64,000 nt of DNA from Burkholderiaceae bacterium. GTDB lineage: Bacteria; Pseudomonadota; Gammaproteobacteria; Burkholderiales; Rhodocyclaceae. Below the pieces are notes generated by a model. That model saw nothing but the letters and a program-made list of their open reading frames with translations. It searched no databases and had not been told where the DNA came from. Where the stretch lies: positions 1-64,000 of the forward strand of contig JAIPCT010000004.1 of the NCBI GenBank assembly GCA_021738065.1, read 5' to 3'. The position numbers were made by a program, and so were the translations under genes. This document shows, piece by piece, positions 44,647 to 53,497 of the stretch (positions are counted from its first letter, which is position 1; each line of letters starts with the position of its first letter).

Positions 44647-45675
44647 ATGCCACGCAAGTCGAAGAACAAAGCCAGCAGCACCCTGCAACGTCAGTGGACC
44701 ATGCTGCGGGCGATTCCAAGATTGCCGCGAGTTATCGGCACAAGCGAATTGATCGCTCGCCTGGACAGCGCTGGGTTCAACGTGGATTTGCGAACGATTC
44801 AGCGCGACCTCAACAGTCTCTCGGAAGTGCTGCCGCTGGCCTCGGATCAGCACAAGCCGCAGGGCTGGGGCTGGTTGCCGAACGCAGGTCAATTCGACAT
44901 ACCGGGGCTTGAGCCGCAGGCCGCGCTGGCTTTCCTCATGGCCGAAGCACACCTTCGTTCGGTGCTGCCGGCCAGCACCCTGGATTCCCTGCGTCCATGG
45001 TTCGATACCGCCCACGCCGTGCTCGACGAACACGGCAATGGGCTCGCCAAATGGCCCGGCAAAGTTCGCGTGCTGCCGCGCGGCTTGCCGCTGAAAGTGC
45101 CGGTCATCCGGCCCGAGGTACAGGCCGCCGTCTATCAGGCCGTGTTACAGGACTGCAAGTTGAGCATTAGCTACGGCACCAAGTCGGACACGGCCGATGG
45201 GGAGGAGCAACCCCACCGCGCCGTCTCGCCTCTGGCGCTGGTAGTACGCGACGGTGTCGTGTATCTCGTCTGCGTGTATGACGGCTACAGCGATCCCAGG
45301 CAGCTTGCGCTGCACCGCATGCGCGCGGCCGAACCGCTGGAAGACCCCGCGCAGCGACCGAAGGGCTTTTCCATCGACGGCTACATTGCCGAGGGGGAGT
45401 TCGGCATTCCGCTCAATCCCCGTCCCATCAAGCTGGAAGCCGAGTTCTATCGGCATGTCGCCATTCATCTGCGCGAATCGCCGATTTCGGAAGACCAGAC
45501 AATTCGTGACATCGACGAAGACAATATCCTGCTGCGCGCCACCGTGCCGGATACGCTGGAACTGCGCCTCTGGCTCAAGAGCTTTGGCGACGACGTGGCG
45601 GTACTCAAGCCAGTTGCCTTGCGCAGAGAGTTTCGGGAAATGGCCGAGAACCTCAAGGATTATTACGAAGATTGA
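44647..45675 (+). CDS. WYL-domain transcriptional regulator (YafY-type, HTH-WYL-WCX)
   Basis: This 342-residue regulator has an N-terminal winged helix (about 12-65, with VIGTSELIARLDSAGFNVDLRTIQRDL cut by a short wing), a WYL domain at about 160-235 (PLALVVRDGVVYLVCVYDGY; the name motif reads VYL) and a C-terminal WCX domain (about 255-335, with LRLWLKSFGDDVAVLKP). WYL domains bind nucleic acid or nucleotide ligands and control phage-defence and DNA-damage genes. A start near GGAGGGCGCCAA upstream of ATG 44647 is well placed. Its own promoter region and three others in the island carry the same inverted repeat. Confidence 0.9.
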   Translation: MPRKSKNKASSTLQRQWTMLRAIPRLPRVIGTSELIARLDSAGFNVDLRTIQRDLNSLSEVLPLASDQHKPQGWGWLPNAGQFDIPGLEPQAALAFLMAEAHLRSVLPASTLDSLRPWFDTAHAVLDEHGNGLAKWPGKVRVLPRGLPLKVPVIRPEVQAAVYQAVLQDCKLSISYGTKSDTADGEEQPHRAVSPLALVVRDGVVYLVCVYDGYSDPRQLALHRMRAAEPLEDPAQRPKGFSIDGYIAEGEFGIPLNPRPIKLEAEFYRHVAIHLRESPISEDQTIRDIDEDNILLRATVPDTLELRLWLKSFGDDVAVLKPVALRREFREMAENLKDYYED

Positions 45676-45730
45676 GCAGCCTTTCCGGCGACCACTCCGA
45701 CCGCAAAAGAATTGTGAGTGTCTGTTCCCA

Positions 45731-45749
45731 AGCGACGCTCCGTGTCGCT
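45731..45749. promoter_or_regulatory. Candidate WYL operator, copy 2
   Basis: AGCGACGCTCCGTGTCGCT has perfect AGCGAC / GTCGCT arms with the same spacing as the other copies. It lies 55 bases after the WYL stop and 22 bases before the next proposed start, and is followed by T(G/A)T as at copy 3. Confidence 0.65.
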
Positions 45750-45771
45750 TGTACCCCATATCCTTTGCCGC

Positions 45772-46647
45772 ATGGATACCGGAACACGCCCCCACGACGA
45801 AATCGCGATCTGGCTTGCGGCGCAGAACCCCGTGATTCACCGACAACGCCACGCGCTTGCACGCGCCTATCCCGCGGTTGCTTTGACGCTGGCACGGCCG
45901 CACGAGAATCCGACCTTGCTTGCGATCAGCGCCGCAATCGACCGGGGCGAAGCGCTTGATGCCGCCGTCGCCGCCCTCGTCGGCGTGAGTCCGCCCGCTG
46001 TGGTCCGCCTGGAAAACATCAGCCCGGAGACTATCACCGACGAATGGATCAAGCATCCCATCGAACTGTTCTGGGCAATGGACGTGCTGCATCCCCTAAA
46101 CAGTCCGCAGACGCCGGAAGAATGGAATGTGCTGCGCAAACTCTGGATCAATACGGGGCTGGAATGGGATGAAGCCTACCGAAACGCTGTCGGGATTGGG
46201 CGCGAACGGCAGGTCGTGTTGGAATATCTGTTTCGCGGCCTGTGCGCGCAAGGCTATGGCGAGCCCGTCCGAACTCTCGCAGACCGCCTGGTTGCGCCGC
46301 TTCCCGGTATAGAAACCGATCCGGAATGCATCTGGCAATTCAACGGCTATGTCAGCTTCGTCGAGATGCTCATTGCTCCGACGATCTTGCTGAAGCGAAA
46401 AGAATCATGGAACGGCGCCGAGCGCCTACTTATGCGCTATCCGCCCGGCGAGTTGATCAGGCAGTGGGAATCCTGGCGTTGCATCATCGCTGCGCATGGC
46501 GATGCCGGGTTTGAAAACTGGAGCGAATGCGAAGACATGGCCAAGGCTCGATGGATAATGCGGCTTGTCGTACCGGACTTCGATGATGCCGTGCGATGGG
46601 TGGATTGCCATCCGAGGCAGTCTGCATCCTTGCCCACGGACTACTGA
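45772..46647 (+). CDS. Hypothetical protein of the WYL island
   Basis: This protein of 291 residues starts at ATG 45772 (a GTG at 45718 would place the operator inside the gene, so ATG is preferred). It is soluble and rich in Trp and Glu; blocks include HALARAYPAVALTLARPHEN and LDAAVAALVGVSPPAVVRLENI. The N-terminal layout reminds me of the region preceding PcfJ-like domains, but I would not assign it. It follows the WYL gene on the same strand and has a candidate WYL operator directly upstream. Confidence 0.7.
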   Translation: MDTGTRPHDEIAIWLAAQNPVIHRQRHALARAYPAVALTLARPHENPTLLAISAAIDRGEALDAAVAALVGVSPPAVVRLENISPETITDEWIKHPIELFWAMDVLHPLNSPQTPEEWNVLRKLWINTGLEWDEAYRNAVGIGRERQVVLEYLFRGLCAQGYGEPVRTLADRLVAPLPGIETDPECIWQFNGYVSFVEMLIAPTILLKRKESWNGAERLLMRYPPGELIRQWESWRCIIAAHGDAGFENWSECEDMAKARWIMRLVVPDFDDAVRWVDCHPRQSASLPTDY

Positions 46648-46663
46648 CGAGCGAAGGAAATTC

Positions 46664-46960
46664 ATGACTACCTGGAACAACTGCACCGCAGACATCCTGT
46701 ACTACGACGGCACGCCGGCTGACACCAACGACGATGGATACATCGTTCGACTGACCGATGACCTGATCGAGGTGGCCTACGATGACGAGGACGGAGCTGT
46801 CTGCTATCGTGGAAAGAGCAACGGCGACGGACACTTTGATCTGACCGCTGCAGAGCGAGCCGGCCGTGCCTCGCTACACTGTTTTCCGGATAGCCACTTT
46901 CTGGAAGGATATTGGCAGGAAGAGAAGTGTCGGGGAATGTGGCGGATACAGTTGAAGTGA
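46664..46960 (+). CDS. Small acidic hypothetical protein
   Basis: This protein of 98 residues starts at ATG 46664 after GCGAAGGAA, 16 bases downstream of the previous stop. It is acidic, with an Asp-rich stretch (TPADTNDDGY, VAYDDEDGAV) and no membrane segment. Family unknown. Its spacing suggests cotranscription with its upstream neighbour. Confidence 0.62.
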   Translation: MTTWNNCTADILYYDGTPADTNDDGYIVRLTDDLIEVAYDDEDGAVCYRGKSNGDGHFDLTAAERAGRASLHCFPDSHFLEGYWQEEKCRGMWRIQLK

Positions 46961-46991
46961 TCTAAGGAACAAATCTTCTGGGAGTGTAAAA

Positions 46992-47657
46992 ATGAGTACT
47001 GGTGCGGATAGAGGCGCTGAAATTTTGGACTGCTTGATTCGTGGAGGCGAAAAGGCGGTCGCTGATTTTGCTGAAATAAGTGGTGGGGACTGGTTCGATG
47101 AGGCGCCAGAATATTTCCTTACGACCTATCTGGCGTCATCGGTGCGAAAGCTCGAAAAGACCTATGCGCTACTTGAGGTTAATGTAGACGAAACGAGGCA
47201 AGAAGCCGGAGCGCGCCGGCGAGGGCGCCCCGCGAAAAATGAACGTAGAAATGGGCGATTTGACTTCGTGATCTACGGAGCCAATGACAAGCCACGAGGA
47301 TCGATCGAAGTTAAGTCTCCGCTGTGGGTTGTTGATGAAAACAGACTGGGACCGGATTTCGAGCGTCTAGTAACAAGCATCTCAGCGAATCGCGATTCGT
47401 CGTTCCAATTTGGCGCATTTATCTATTATGCATCTGTATCCGATCCTAAGGCGAAGCACAATAACGCCACTGCGAAATTGAGAGAACTGGTTACTAAGAT
47501 CCATGATCGGGCCAAGGGTGCTGCCAAAGAACATGGGCTTGTTGCAACATCTTGTCCGGGATCGATCCACCGCGGCAACGAAGACGACGACGGCGCTTGG
47601 TGTGTGTCTGCAATTGTTTTTACACAAAAGGGCGGAGAGCGGTATTTTCGCAACTAG
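46992..47657 (+). CDS. Hypothetical protein with a PD-(D/E)XK-like core
   Basis: This 221-residue protein has D91 in RFDFVIYG and E106-V-K108 in GSIEVKSPLW, the spacing of a PD-(D/E)XK nuclease core. A basic stretch (GARRRGRPAKNERRNGR, about 73-88) precedes it. The gene is visibly more AT-rich than its neighbours (for example the stretch around 47000-47500), a sign of separate origin. ATG 46992 follows GGGAGTG. It may be a nuclease effector of the island, which is inference. Confidence 0.6.
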   Translation: MSTGADRGAEILDCLIRGGEKAVADFAEISGGDWFDEAPEYFLTTYLASSVRKLEKTYALLEVNVDETRQEAGARRRGRPAKNERRNGRFDFVIYGANDKPRGSIEVKSPLWVVDENRLGPDFERLVTSISANRDSSFQFGAFIYYASVSDPKAKHNNATAKLRELVTKIHDRAKGAAKEHGLVATSCPGSIHRGNEDDDGAWCVSAIVFTQKGGERYFRN

Positions 47658-47786
47658 AAGAAGCGAATCAACGTTTTTTCAGAAAACGTCTGTCTCAGTC
47701 TAATCACCGCCAGCTTGCCTAGCTTTCAGTAGCCCTGAAATTGCCGTTCTAACAATAGCGAGACGGCGACAATCCGTCGATCTCCA

Positions 47787-47805
47787 AACGACAGTAATCG
47801 TCGCA
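47787..47805. promoter_or_regulatory. Candidate WYL operator, copy 4 (weaker)
   Basis: AACGACAGTAATCGTCGCA fits the AGCGACA-N5-TGTCGCT pattern with three mismatches and the same length and spacing. It lies 63 bases before the start of the DUF4352-type membrane protein, in a 211-base gap with no other recognisable feature. Confidence 0.45.
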
Positions 47806-47868
47806 TGCTCCCCGCACACTCCCTTTGCCCACTTTGCGTGGGCTCATCAAAATTCAAGGGAGCGAATC

Positions 47869-49137
47869 ATGATCAAGGCGGGCGGAATTCTTGCCATCAT
47901 TGCCGGACTGCTGGGCTTGCTGGCAGGCGTGGTGACGTTGTTTATGGGCGGGCTGGGAGCGGCATTCTCCGCTGACGGTGCCGGCATGATAGTCGGCATG
48001 GGCTGGGGCGGCATCCTGTTTTCGCTGCTGGTCGTGGTGTATGGCGCGACGGCGTTTGCCGCGCCGCGCGCGGGTGCGACGGGGCTTGCTCTTTCGGCCA
48101 TCGCCGGCATGGCCTTGGGCGGCATGCTGGTGGCGATCCTGATGGTTCCGGCGCTGATCGCCGCCGTGATGGTGTGGTTTGGGAAAGCGAAATTGGAAGC
48201 TGGTCAGCAGCCTGTTGCCTCCGGCCACTGGAAAGGCATGGCCGCAGCGGCGGTTGCACCGATTCTAGCCGCCGTGCTGATTGGCGGTCAGGTAGTCGGC
48301 TCGAAGGAGAGCGCATCGGCATCCACTACGACAGGCGGTGACGCGCAGATCGCACGGATTGGACAGACCGTTCATTCAGCCCGGTTCGATGTCACGGTAC
48401 GCGGAATGCGGCTTGCCGACGTGCTTGGAGGTGACTTCGGCGCGGAGAAAGCGACACCGGGAACAGTCTTCGCGGTGCTCGACGTCGTGGTGCGTTGCGT
48501 GGATAAGGAGAGCCGGTTCTATACCGTTGGCGACTTGCTGGTCGAACTGGACGGCAAGACACTCAAGTTTGACCGAAGCGAGACGGTGCTGGGACTGAGC
48601 TCGCCTGTCGGCAGCATCAATCCGATGATGGAGAAATCGGGCTATGTGGTGTACAAAATCCCGACGGCCGCCGCAAACGCGCCGATGTACTGGACGCCGG
48701 GGCGAGGCTTCGACAAGGTGCGCTTTTCACTCAACGCGCCCGTGGCGCCAATGGCCGCACAGAGCGCCGTATCGCCAGCGCCGACTTTACCCGCCGCATC
48801 TGCGCCGATGCCGAACGAGGGGAATGCCAGCGGCGATCAGGCGGGTCTCGCGGGCGACTATGCCGATCCGCACAACAGCTTGCTGAAAATCCGACGCCAG
48901 GCAACCGGGCTGTTCAAGTTCTCGCTGGAAGCCGTCAGCCCGAACGGGAACACGGGCTCGGCGGAGGGCGATCTGACCGCGGCGGGCAGTGCTTACACCT
49001 GGCGCGATGCCGAGTTCGATTGCCTGCTCACCTTTCATCCTTCCGGCAACAGCATTTCGGTTGCCCAGAAAGGAAGCTGCGGCTTCGGCATGGGTGTCGG
49101 GGCGGAGGGAACCTACCGCAGGCGGACGGGACCGTAA
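47869..49137 (+). CDS. Membrane protein with DUF4352-like extracellular domain
   Basis: This 422-residue protein has three or four N-terminal membrane helices (about 5-145) and an external domain at about 160-290 with the DUF4352 pattern (IGQTVHSARFDVTVRGMRL, then TPGTVFAVLDVVVRCVDKE). A second beta-rich region follows after a Pro/Ala linker. Residues of about 299-307 (AVSPAPTLP) are encoded by an inserted family 2 repeat. ATG 47869 follows AAGGGAG. It may be the membrane part of the island's system. Function unknown. Confidence 0.72.
   Translation: MIKAGGILAIIAGLLGLLAGVVTLFMGGLGAAFSADGAGMIVGMGWGGILFSLLVVVYGATAFAAPRAGATGLALSAIAGMALGGMLVAILMVPALIAAVMVWFGKAKLEAGQQPVASGHWKGMAAAAVAPILAAVLIGGQVVGSKESASASTTTGGDAQIARIGQTVHSARFDVTVRGMRLADVLGGDFGAEKATPGTVFAVLDVVVRCVDKESRFYTVGDLLVELDGKTLKFDRSETVLGLSSPVGSINPMMEKSGYVVYKIPTAAANAPMYWTPGRGFDKVRFSLNAPVAPMAAQSAVSPAPTLPAASAPMPNEGNASGDQAGLAGDYADPHNSLLKIRRQATGLFKFSLEAVSPNGNTGSAEGDLTAAGSAYTWRDAEFDCLLTFHPSGNSISVAQKGSCGFGMGVGAEGTYRRRTGP
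48764..48788 (+). repeat. Family 2 short repeat inside a coding sequence
   Basis: The unit CGCCGTATCGCC-AGCGCCGACTTT lies in the linker of the DUF4352-type gene and is read on the plus strand as AVSPAPT, in a different frame from the copies in the transporter genes. It keeps the frame of the protein open. Confidence 0.8.
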
Positions 49138-49179
49138 TCCTCCGCTCAATCCTATGAACCAATCGACAGGAAAACTCTC

Positions 49180-49704
49180 ATGACGATCACCGCACAATTG
49201 ACGCTCGGCGACGGCGAGCGAAGCATGACTCTATCGCTGTGCTCAGTTGCCCTGGCCAAACTTGCCGAGACACTGATTGACCACGAGGACACGGCCGAAG
49301 CGCTCGACTGGCTTTCGCGCCACGCCGATTCCGCAGTGCGCAAGGCGATTGCCCGCAAGAAATGTCTGCCCGCAACGGCGGTCAGGCGCCTGGTCGCCGA
49401 TCCCGCCGTGGAGGTGACGCTGGAACTGTTGCGATCGATCCGGGCGCGCAGGGCATTGACTGGCGGCGAGGTGATTTCGTTATGCCTGCGCGATCCGGCT
49501 GTGGCCGAGTCAATTGCCTGTCGATACGACAATTTTGAATTGGACGGCGATGCCGTTGCCAATTTTCTGGAACGTCATGCCGACTCGCGGGTGCGCATCG
49601 CCTTGGCTGGAAACGCGTTTGTGCCGAAGCCGATATTGCGGCGCCTCGCGCAAAGCGATCCGGATGCCGGCGTGCGAAACGATGCGCGGCAAATGCTTGA
49701 GTGA
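49180..49704 (+). CDS. HEAT/LRV-like repeat protein
   Basis: This 174-residue soluble protein is built of short helical repeats of about 22-24 residues, each with a pattern such as SRHADSAVRKAIARKK or ERHADSRVRIALAGN followed by a LPxxxLRRLA-like helix. This resembles leucine-rich-repeat-variant or HEAT-like proteins, which bind protein partners. It lies 42 bases after the membrane protein gene on the same strand. Confidence 0.68.
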   Translation: MTITAQLTLGDGERSMTLSLCSVALAKLAETLIDHEDTAEALDWLSRHADSAVRKAIARKKCLPATAVRRLVADPAVEVTLELLRSIRARRALTGGEVISLCLRDPAVAESIACRYDNFELDGDAVANFLERHADSRVRIALAGNAFVPKPILRRLAQSDPDAGVRNDARQMLE

Positions 49705-49757
49705 ATCGCTTTTCGCAACGGCATCGCCTGCCGGTGGAGGGGCGAATGCCGTCAGGG

Positions 49758-51251
49758 CTAAAGCTTTCCTGAAAGCATTCGCCACAGCCTGACCATTGCC
49801 AGTGTGTCCAGCTTGCAATACTCGCGAAGTTGCCGGTCGATTTCGGCCTTGTCGCGGGAGGGCAATTCGCCGGGGAACACGGCTTCCATCCAAGCGGTCA
49901 TCGCCATTCCGCCATCCTGAATCCCGTCGAGTGTCTCGTAGCCGAGGTCCGCCGCAATGGTTGGCAGCACTCGCTTCAGGCTCCAACTGCCTTCCTGGTC
50001 GGGATGGTAGTAGTGCTCGCGGGCAATGGGATGCAGATCGACGATGCGATCATCGATTGCCAGCAAATCACGCCGCATGCGCGGGAACCGCTCGGCGAGT
50101 TCCCTGATACGGGCTTTTTCGAAGGAGGCGCTATAGACGAAGACCGGCCCGCGCTTGCCGCATGCGCCGATCAGCGCGACTGCCAGTGGCTTTGACGGAT
50201 CGTTGCCGGACAGATCAAGAAACGCCTCATGTTCGAGCTTGCCGGTACGGGACAGGCGATGCAGGCTGAACTGAAAACAAATGTTCTGATAGGGCCGCGT
50301 ACCGGCCCAGATCGGTACGGGCAGGCTGATCGACTCGAAATCGAGAAACCAGGCCGGCGATCCGTGAGGTGCGAGCGTCTTGGCTGCGCCCTTGCGGTCG
50401 AACCACGGTTTTCCGGAAAGAGATTGTGTCTTGACGCGAAGCTGTAGCGCGTTCAGCAAGGTATCCGGCACCTGGCGCAGATCGGCGATCTCCGGTCGTG
50501 CAAGATGTTCCTTGAGTTGCTTGCGCCTCACGTCGGGCAGCCAGGCCACCGGGTGATCGGCCTGGGTTTCCGTACTGGCGCAGTAGTCCACAAAGCCGCA
50601 GGCATAGGGCTTTCGGCATTGCTCGCCGGTGCAGATGTCGGATGCCTTGCGTCGGCCGGCAATTTTTCGTGCATCGGCAATCCATTGCTCGACCTCGCAC
50701 TCGCGGTCGAAGGCTTCATCGGTGAGATCGTTTTCCACCAGCAGGCCGTTGTAGTCGCCGTCGCCTGCGTAGGTCCATTGGCTGTCGATATGAGCCAGGG
50801 CAATCGCGGCGAGCGGCACTCCGGCCCGGCGGGCAATAAAGGACTGAATGGCGGCATCGTCGCGGTGGTAGTCGTGCACCGAGGTCGAGGATTTGACTTC
50901 CACCATGCGCCACATTCGTCGGCCGCCGCGTTTGATCGGCAGCATCACGTCGGCGTAAGCCAACGCGCCTTTTGCGGAGAATCCCGCCTCAAAAATCGGA
51001 TTCCGACCGGCGAGCAGCGTCATGCTCTGCGCAAGAACATCGGCGTGCCGTTGGGTGCCGGGATCGAACACGACCCCTTTACCCTTCGGATCATAAAGTC
51101 GTCGCGCTACCTCGCCGACAGCGTGGCCAGCGCCAAAACTGGCCAGCGTGGCCGGAGAATCCTCGCGAAGATCAGGCCGATGGATTTCCAGCCATAGGCG
51201 CCGGGGACATTGCCGAAACGCCAGCAGCTTGGACTTGGAAAGATTTTTCAT
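49758..51251 (-). CDS. DUF2779-family nuclease: Cas4/RecB-like PD-(D/E)XK domain plus DEDD-type exonuclease domain
   Basis: This 497-residue protein has a PD-(D/E)XK site (D101; E118-V-K120 in RMVEVKSSTS) and Cys at 15, 207, 212, 218 and 224, arranged as in the Fe-S nucleases Cas4 and AddB. A second domain from about 300 has WFLDFES (D304, E306) and ends with EYCKLDTLAM, as in RNase-T-like exonucleases. This architecture is that of DUF2779. ATG 51251 is followed by KSKLLAFRQCPRRLW. It lies 106 bases downstream of the AAA+ gene on the same strand, so they probably form one operon. Confidence 0.85.
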   Translation of the reverse strand: MKNLSKSKLLAFRQCPRRLWLEIHRPDLREDSPATLASFGAGHAVGEVARRLYDPKGKGVVFDPGTQRHADVLAQSMTLLAGRNPIFEAGFSAKGALAYADVMLPIKRGGRRMWRMVEVKSSTSVHDYHRDDAAIQSFIARRAGVPLAAIALAHIDSQWTYAGDGDYNGLLVENDLTDEAFDRECEVEQWIADARKIAGRRKASDICTGEQCRKPYACGFVDYCASTETQADHPVAWLPDVRRKQLKEHLARPEIADLRQVPDTLLNALQLRVKTQSLSGKPWFDRKGAAKTLAPHGSPAWFLDFESISLPVPIWAGTRPYQNICFQFSLHRLSRTGKLEHEAFLDLSGNDPSKPLAVALIGACGKRGPVFVYSASFEKARIRELAERFPRMRRDLLAIDDRIVDLHPIAREHYYHPDQEGSWSLKRVLPTIAADLGYETLDGIQDGGMAMTAWMEAVFPGELPSRDKAEIDRQLREYCKLDTLAMVRLWRMLSGKL

Positions 51252-51357
51252 CGCGGCGAATCCTTTTGCATAACGGGTCGATATGCGCGGCGAACAGTTC
51301 CACCGCCACGTTCAGCCGATGGCGTCGCGCTGCTTTCTGCTGCGAGGATAGCGCGCA

Positions 51358-53448
51358 TTACACAAACCCGATGGACTTGCTCGAAGATCCTTTCACGCGA
51401 CATTCTTCGGCCAATGCTTCGATGATCTCGGCAGCTTCCGGTTCCATACCCGTCAGCGCCCACTGGCGCACGACGACGGCGAAATCGCCGGGTGTGAGCT
51501 GGTCCAGCGCCGTGAGTTGGCGGCGAGCCTGATCTGTCAAGGGTGAGGGCAGCGCTGGCCAACTGGCGTGCAGCAGGGAAAGGCACTGTTCCGGACGAAG
51601 ATAGTCAAAACGAACCTTGAAATCGAAGCGACGCAGCGATGCGGCATCCAGCCGATCCAGCAGATTGGTCGTGCAAACGAAAACCCCTTGAAAGGATTCC
51701 ATTTGGCTGAGCATTTCGTTCACCTGGGTAACTTCCCACGAGTGAGTGGCGTCACGCCGGTCGGCGAGCATGCTGTCGGCCTCATCAAGGATCAGAACCG
51801 CATTCTCGGCCTCGGCTGCGCGAAACATGGCGGCGATATTCTGCTCGCTGTCGCCGACCCACTTGCTGAGGAGGTCGGATGCGCGCTTGATCATCACTGG
51901 CTTGCCTATCGCTCCAGCAATGTGGCTTGCCAGTGCGCTCTTGCCGGTGCCCGGCGGGCCATAGAAGCAAAAGCTGCCGCGTCCGACATTGCACAGACCG
52001 GTAATGATCTGCTCAGGTGATCGGCTGGTATTGACGAAATTCAGGCTGTAGGCGGCCTGACCCTTGCGGGTCGGCAAAGGGGATTGCCCGAGCACCTGGG
52101 CGCTCGCGCGCAGGACGCGCTCGGCAATCTGCTCGATGTCGCCACCGGCTGCCGGGCTGACCATGCTTGCGACCCGTGCCGCTTTTTCCATTTGAGCGGG
52201 AGTGACTTCGTCCCACTTTGCGAGCCGTGCGATCCAGTCGCCGCTCGCGTGTGTATTGCCAAAATACTTTTTTGCAATGCTGTGTCTCGCCGCTTCCGGC
52301 GGCGTAGGAATCTCCAGGATGAAATCAAAGCGTCGCAGATAAGCGGGATCGATCTGCTCTATGGAGTTGCTGATCCAAATGGCCGGTACCGGATTGGTTT
52401 CCAGAATGCGATTGATCCATGCTTTGCCGTTTCCGACGGAGCGTGTGTTCTGACCAAATAGAGCCATGAGCCCGCCCATATCGCTTGGGAACACATCCTC
52501 TATCTCATCGAACAGCACCAAACAATCGCCTACCGGACCGAGAAGGCGCTGACACAACAGGTAGGACGCAAGTCGTGCTTCCCCCTTCTGTGCATCGCCG
52601 TCTTCATCGGCACAACTGACTTCGTGCAAGACTGCGCCAACCGATGCTGCCAACAGCCGTGCGAACTCGGATTTGCCTGTGCCGGGTTTGCCGTGGATCA
52701 AGATGTTGACGCCTACCTCACTCATCACCAGGGCTTGGGTAAGGTACTTGTGCAGAAGCCGATAGTCAGCTTCGAGATGCACAAAGTCCTCTTCCTTAAG
52801 TTTTCCCGACGAGGCCGGACGGAAAAAGTGAGTCAGCAGCTGATCAGGGGGTTCCTGACGGGTGAGGAGAATGTTCGGCATGTTGTCGGCGACTCTGAAC
52901 TTTCTCTCAAAATCATTTATATCATGCTCGAAGCGAACCAGCCCGCTCTGAGGCAGCGCACCCGCACGGGACAAGGTTCGACTGATCGCGACAAGTTCGT
53001 GCCCGGTCATGTTGGACAGAATCTGAGCGGCGCGCATGTCTGTGCAACTGATATTTAGCCGAGACATCGAATTCTGAAACGAGCCGTTAGCTTGAAGCAG
53101 CATGATCACTGCACAAATGTCGCGGGCCACTTGATCGAAGCCCAGGCGCTCGCCCAACCAGGCGATGTTTTCCACCAGAGGGGTTCCGGCGAGGGTGGGC
53201 TTGCGACGCTCAATTGCTTTGCGCCATGCAATGAAGTGCTTCTTGATTTCAACTGTTGTCAGCTCGGCTTCCGTATCGTCGTTCCATACATCGATGGTAT
53301 TGGCGATGTAGTCGTCCCAGAAGCTTCTCAGTCGGTCGGGAGTGCACTGGGACTTGGCGACAAGCCGCCCCAGCCATAAAGAACAGACCTGATCGTATTG
53401 TCGGGTGAGCTTGTCGTTGATGGTGGGTGCGAATCGGCGGCGTGCCAT
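51358..53448 (-). CDS. AAA+ ATPase with two ATPase domains
   Basis: This 696-residue protein has a helical N-terminal region (about 1-230) and two AAA+ domains. The first has Walker A GKPGTGKS (253-260) and Walker B LFDEIED (312-318). The second has GPPGTGKS (497-504) and LILDEAD (552-558), with arginine-rich ends such as YLRRFDF and ASLRRFDF that hold the arginine fingers. ATG 53448 follows GAGGTAG; the longer upstream frame would run through the operator region. Double-ring ATPases of this type remodel proteins or complexes; the substrate is unknown. It shares an operon with the DUF2779 nuclease. Confidence 0.88.
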   Translation of the reverse strand: MARRRFAPTINDKLTRQYDQVCSLWLGRLVAKSQCTPDRLRSFWDDYIANTIDVWNDDTEAELTTVEIKKHFIAWRKAIERRKPTLAGTPLVENIAWLGERLGFDQVARDICAVIMLLQANGSFQNSMSRLNISCTDMRAAQILSNMTGHELVAISRTLSRAGALPQSGLVRFEHDINDFERKFRVADNMPNILLTRQEPPDQLLTHFFRPASSGKLKEEDFVHLEADYRLLHKYLTQALVMSEVGVNILIHGKPGTGKSEFARLLAASVGAVLHEVSCADEDGDAQKGEARLASYLLCQRLLGPVGDCLVLFDEIEDVFPSDMGGLMALFGQNTRSVGNGKAWINRILETNPVPAIWISNSIEQIDPAYLRRFDFILEIPTPPEAARHSIAKKYFGNTHASGDWIARLAKWDEVTPAQMEKAARVASMVSPAAGGDIEQIAERVLRASAQVLGQSPLPTRKGQAAYSLNFVNTSRSPEQIITGLCNVGRGSFCFYGPPGTGKSALASHIAGAIGKPVMIKRASDLLSKWVGDSEQNIAAMFRAAEAENAVLILDEADSMLADRRDATHSWEVTQVNEMLSQMESFQGVFVCTTNLLDRLDAASLRRFDFKVRFDYLRPEQCLSLLHASWPALPSPLTDQARRQLTALDQLTPGDFAVVVRQWALTGMEPEAAEIIEALAEECRVKGSSSKSIGFV

Positions 53449-53452
53449 GGAA

Positions 53453-53487
53453 ACTACCTCGGTAAATGTAATGCATACCGAGATAGT
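53453..53487. promoter_or_regulatory. 12-bp inverted repeat overlapping the AAA+ ribosome binding site
   Basis: The arms ACTACCTCGGTA (53453-53464) and TACCGAGATAGT (53476-53487) match at 11 of 12 positions, with an 11-base spacer. The right end overlaps the ribosome binding site on the minus strand, four bases before ATG. It could be a repressor site or an RNA hairpin that hides the ribosome binding site. It is different from the WYL-type repeat beside it. Confidence 0.6.
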
Positions 53488-53497
53488 AGATGGACGT

